Shown here piece after piece: positions 12,875 to 12,951 of a DNA stretch of 12,951 nucleotides. The notes below the pieces were generated by a model. That model saw only the letters and a program-made list of their open reading frames with translations, had not been told where the DNA came from and searched no databases. Position numbers and translations under genes: made by a program. How positions within the stretch are numbered: position 1 is the first letter of the stretch; each line of letters opens with the position of its first letter. Where the stretch lies: NCBI GenBank assembly GCA_044228695.1, contig JBGAUK010000098.1, positions 1 through 12,951 of the forward strand, written 5' to 3'. Source of the DNA: M0108 sp044228695. GTDB lineage: Bacteria > Pseudomonadota > Gammaproteobacteria > Chromatiales > Chromatiaceae.

Positions 12875-12951
12875 GGGCCGGGTGGTGTCTGGCGGGGGAC
12901 GCCGTGAATACGTCCCTGTAGGCTTGGCGACAGCATCCCTGCTGTCGACAC
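12875..12951 (-). repeat. Hairpin-rich intergenic repeat, running off the window end
   Basis: Two inverted repeats lie in tandem. GGGACG/CGTCCC occupies 12896-12901 and 12911-12916 with a 9-base loop. CGACAGCA/TGCTGTCG occupies 12928-12935 and 12940-12947 with a TCCC loop. The adjoining 20-mer at 12875-12894 recurs upstream of yebC at 5809-5828. I recall similar strings (CAGGGACG with GTATTCACGG) as dispersed intergenic repeats in purple sulfur and other gammaproteobacteria, but that is memory, not a search. Confidence 0.6.

Noticed and set aside
1..12951. CRISPR array, tRNA or rRNA genes
   Set aside because: No regularly spaced short repeats, cloverleaf sequences or rRNA-like stretches were found on reading both strands.

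Overview
The window looks like a high-GC gammaproteobacterial chromosome. The compact yebC-ruvC-ruvA block, an Slt70-type transglycosylase, MacAB-like export genes, DUF29 and HicBA/zeta-like addiction modules would suit the Chromatiaceae (purple sulfur bacteria) or close relatives. That placement is inferred from gene content and style; no rRNA or tRNA is present to confirm it.

Left part (1-5799, mostly + strand): the 3' end of an ABC ATPase gene (1-73) is followed by an eight-helix membrane protein (234-1073), a convergent DUF29 gene (1096-1533, -), and two paralogous MacB/FtsX-type permeases, P1 (1661-2866) and P2 (4600-5799). ATPase, P1 and P2 look like parts of one export operon that later acquired passengers. 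The P1-P2 interval (2867-4599) carries a frameshifted, truncated zeta-toxin-like kinase remnant with its intact small partner (3345-3539), and a complete HicB/HicA toxin-antitoxin pair (4047-4513). The hicBA segment lies between two direct copies of a 110-bp block. Each copy encodes an 18-residue in-frame deletion remnant of a P1-like permease fused to the first codons of P2. This scar is the most unusual structure in the window.

Middle part (5800-8600, + strand): yebC, ruvC, ruvA and a 2-oxoglutarate/Fe(II) dioxygenase form a tight cluster. ruvC has no ATG, GTG or TTG codon at the position the protein needs. ruvC and ruvA overlap by ATGA. A 24-codon ORF sits between ruvA and the dioxygenase with ATGA overlaps at both ends. 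ruvB, often found after ruvA, is absent here.

Right part (8600-12951, - strand): slt (8606-10645), a 340-bp stretch with no recognised gene, and a MacA-like adaptor plus ABC ATPase pair (10986-12802) with no permease after it. The last 13 codons before the ATPase's C-terminal Thr match the ATPase fragment at the window start almost exactly, so the window contains parts of two paralogous exporter loci in opposite orientation. The adaptor and yebC share two short upstream blocks (20 bp and 12 bp). The window ends in a tandem-hairpin repeat.

In working terms, the region combines one fragmented tripartite exporter, one orphan adaptor/ATPase pair that might serve the P1/P2 permeases, Holliday-junction processing, cell-wall turnover and at least two toxin-antitoxin insertions.
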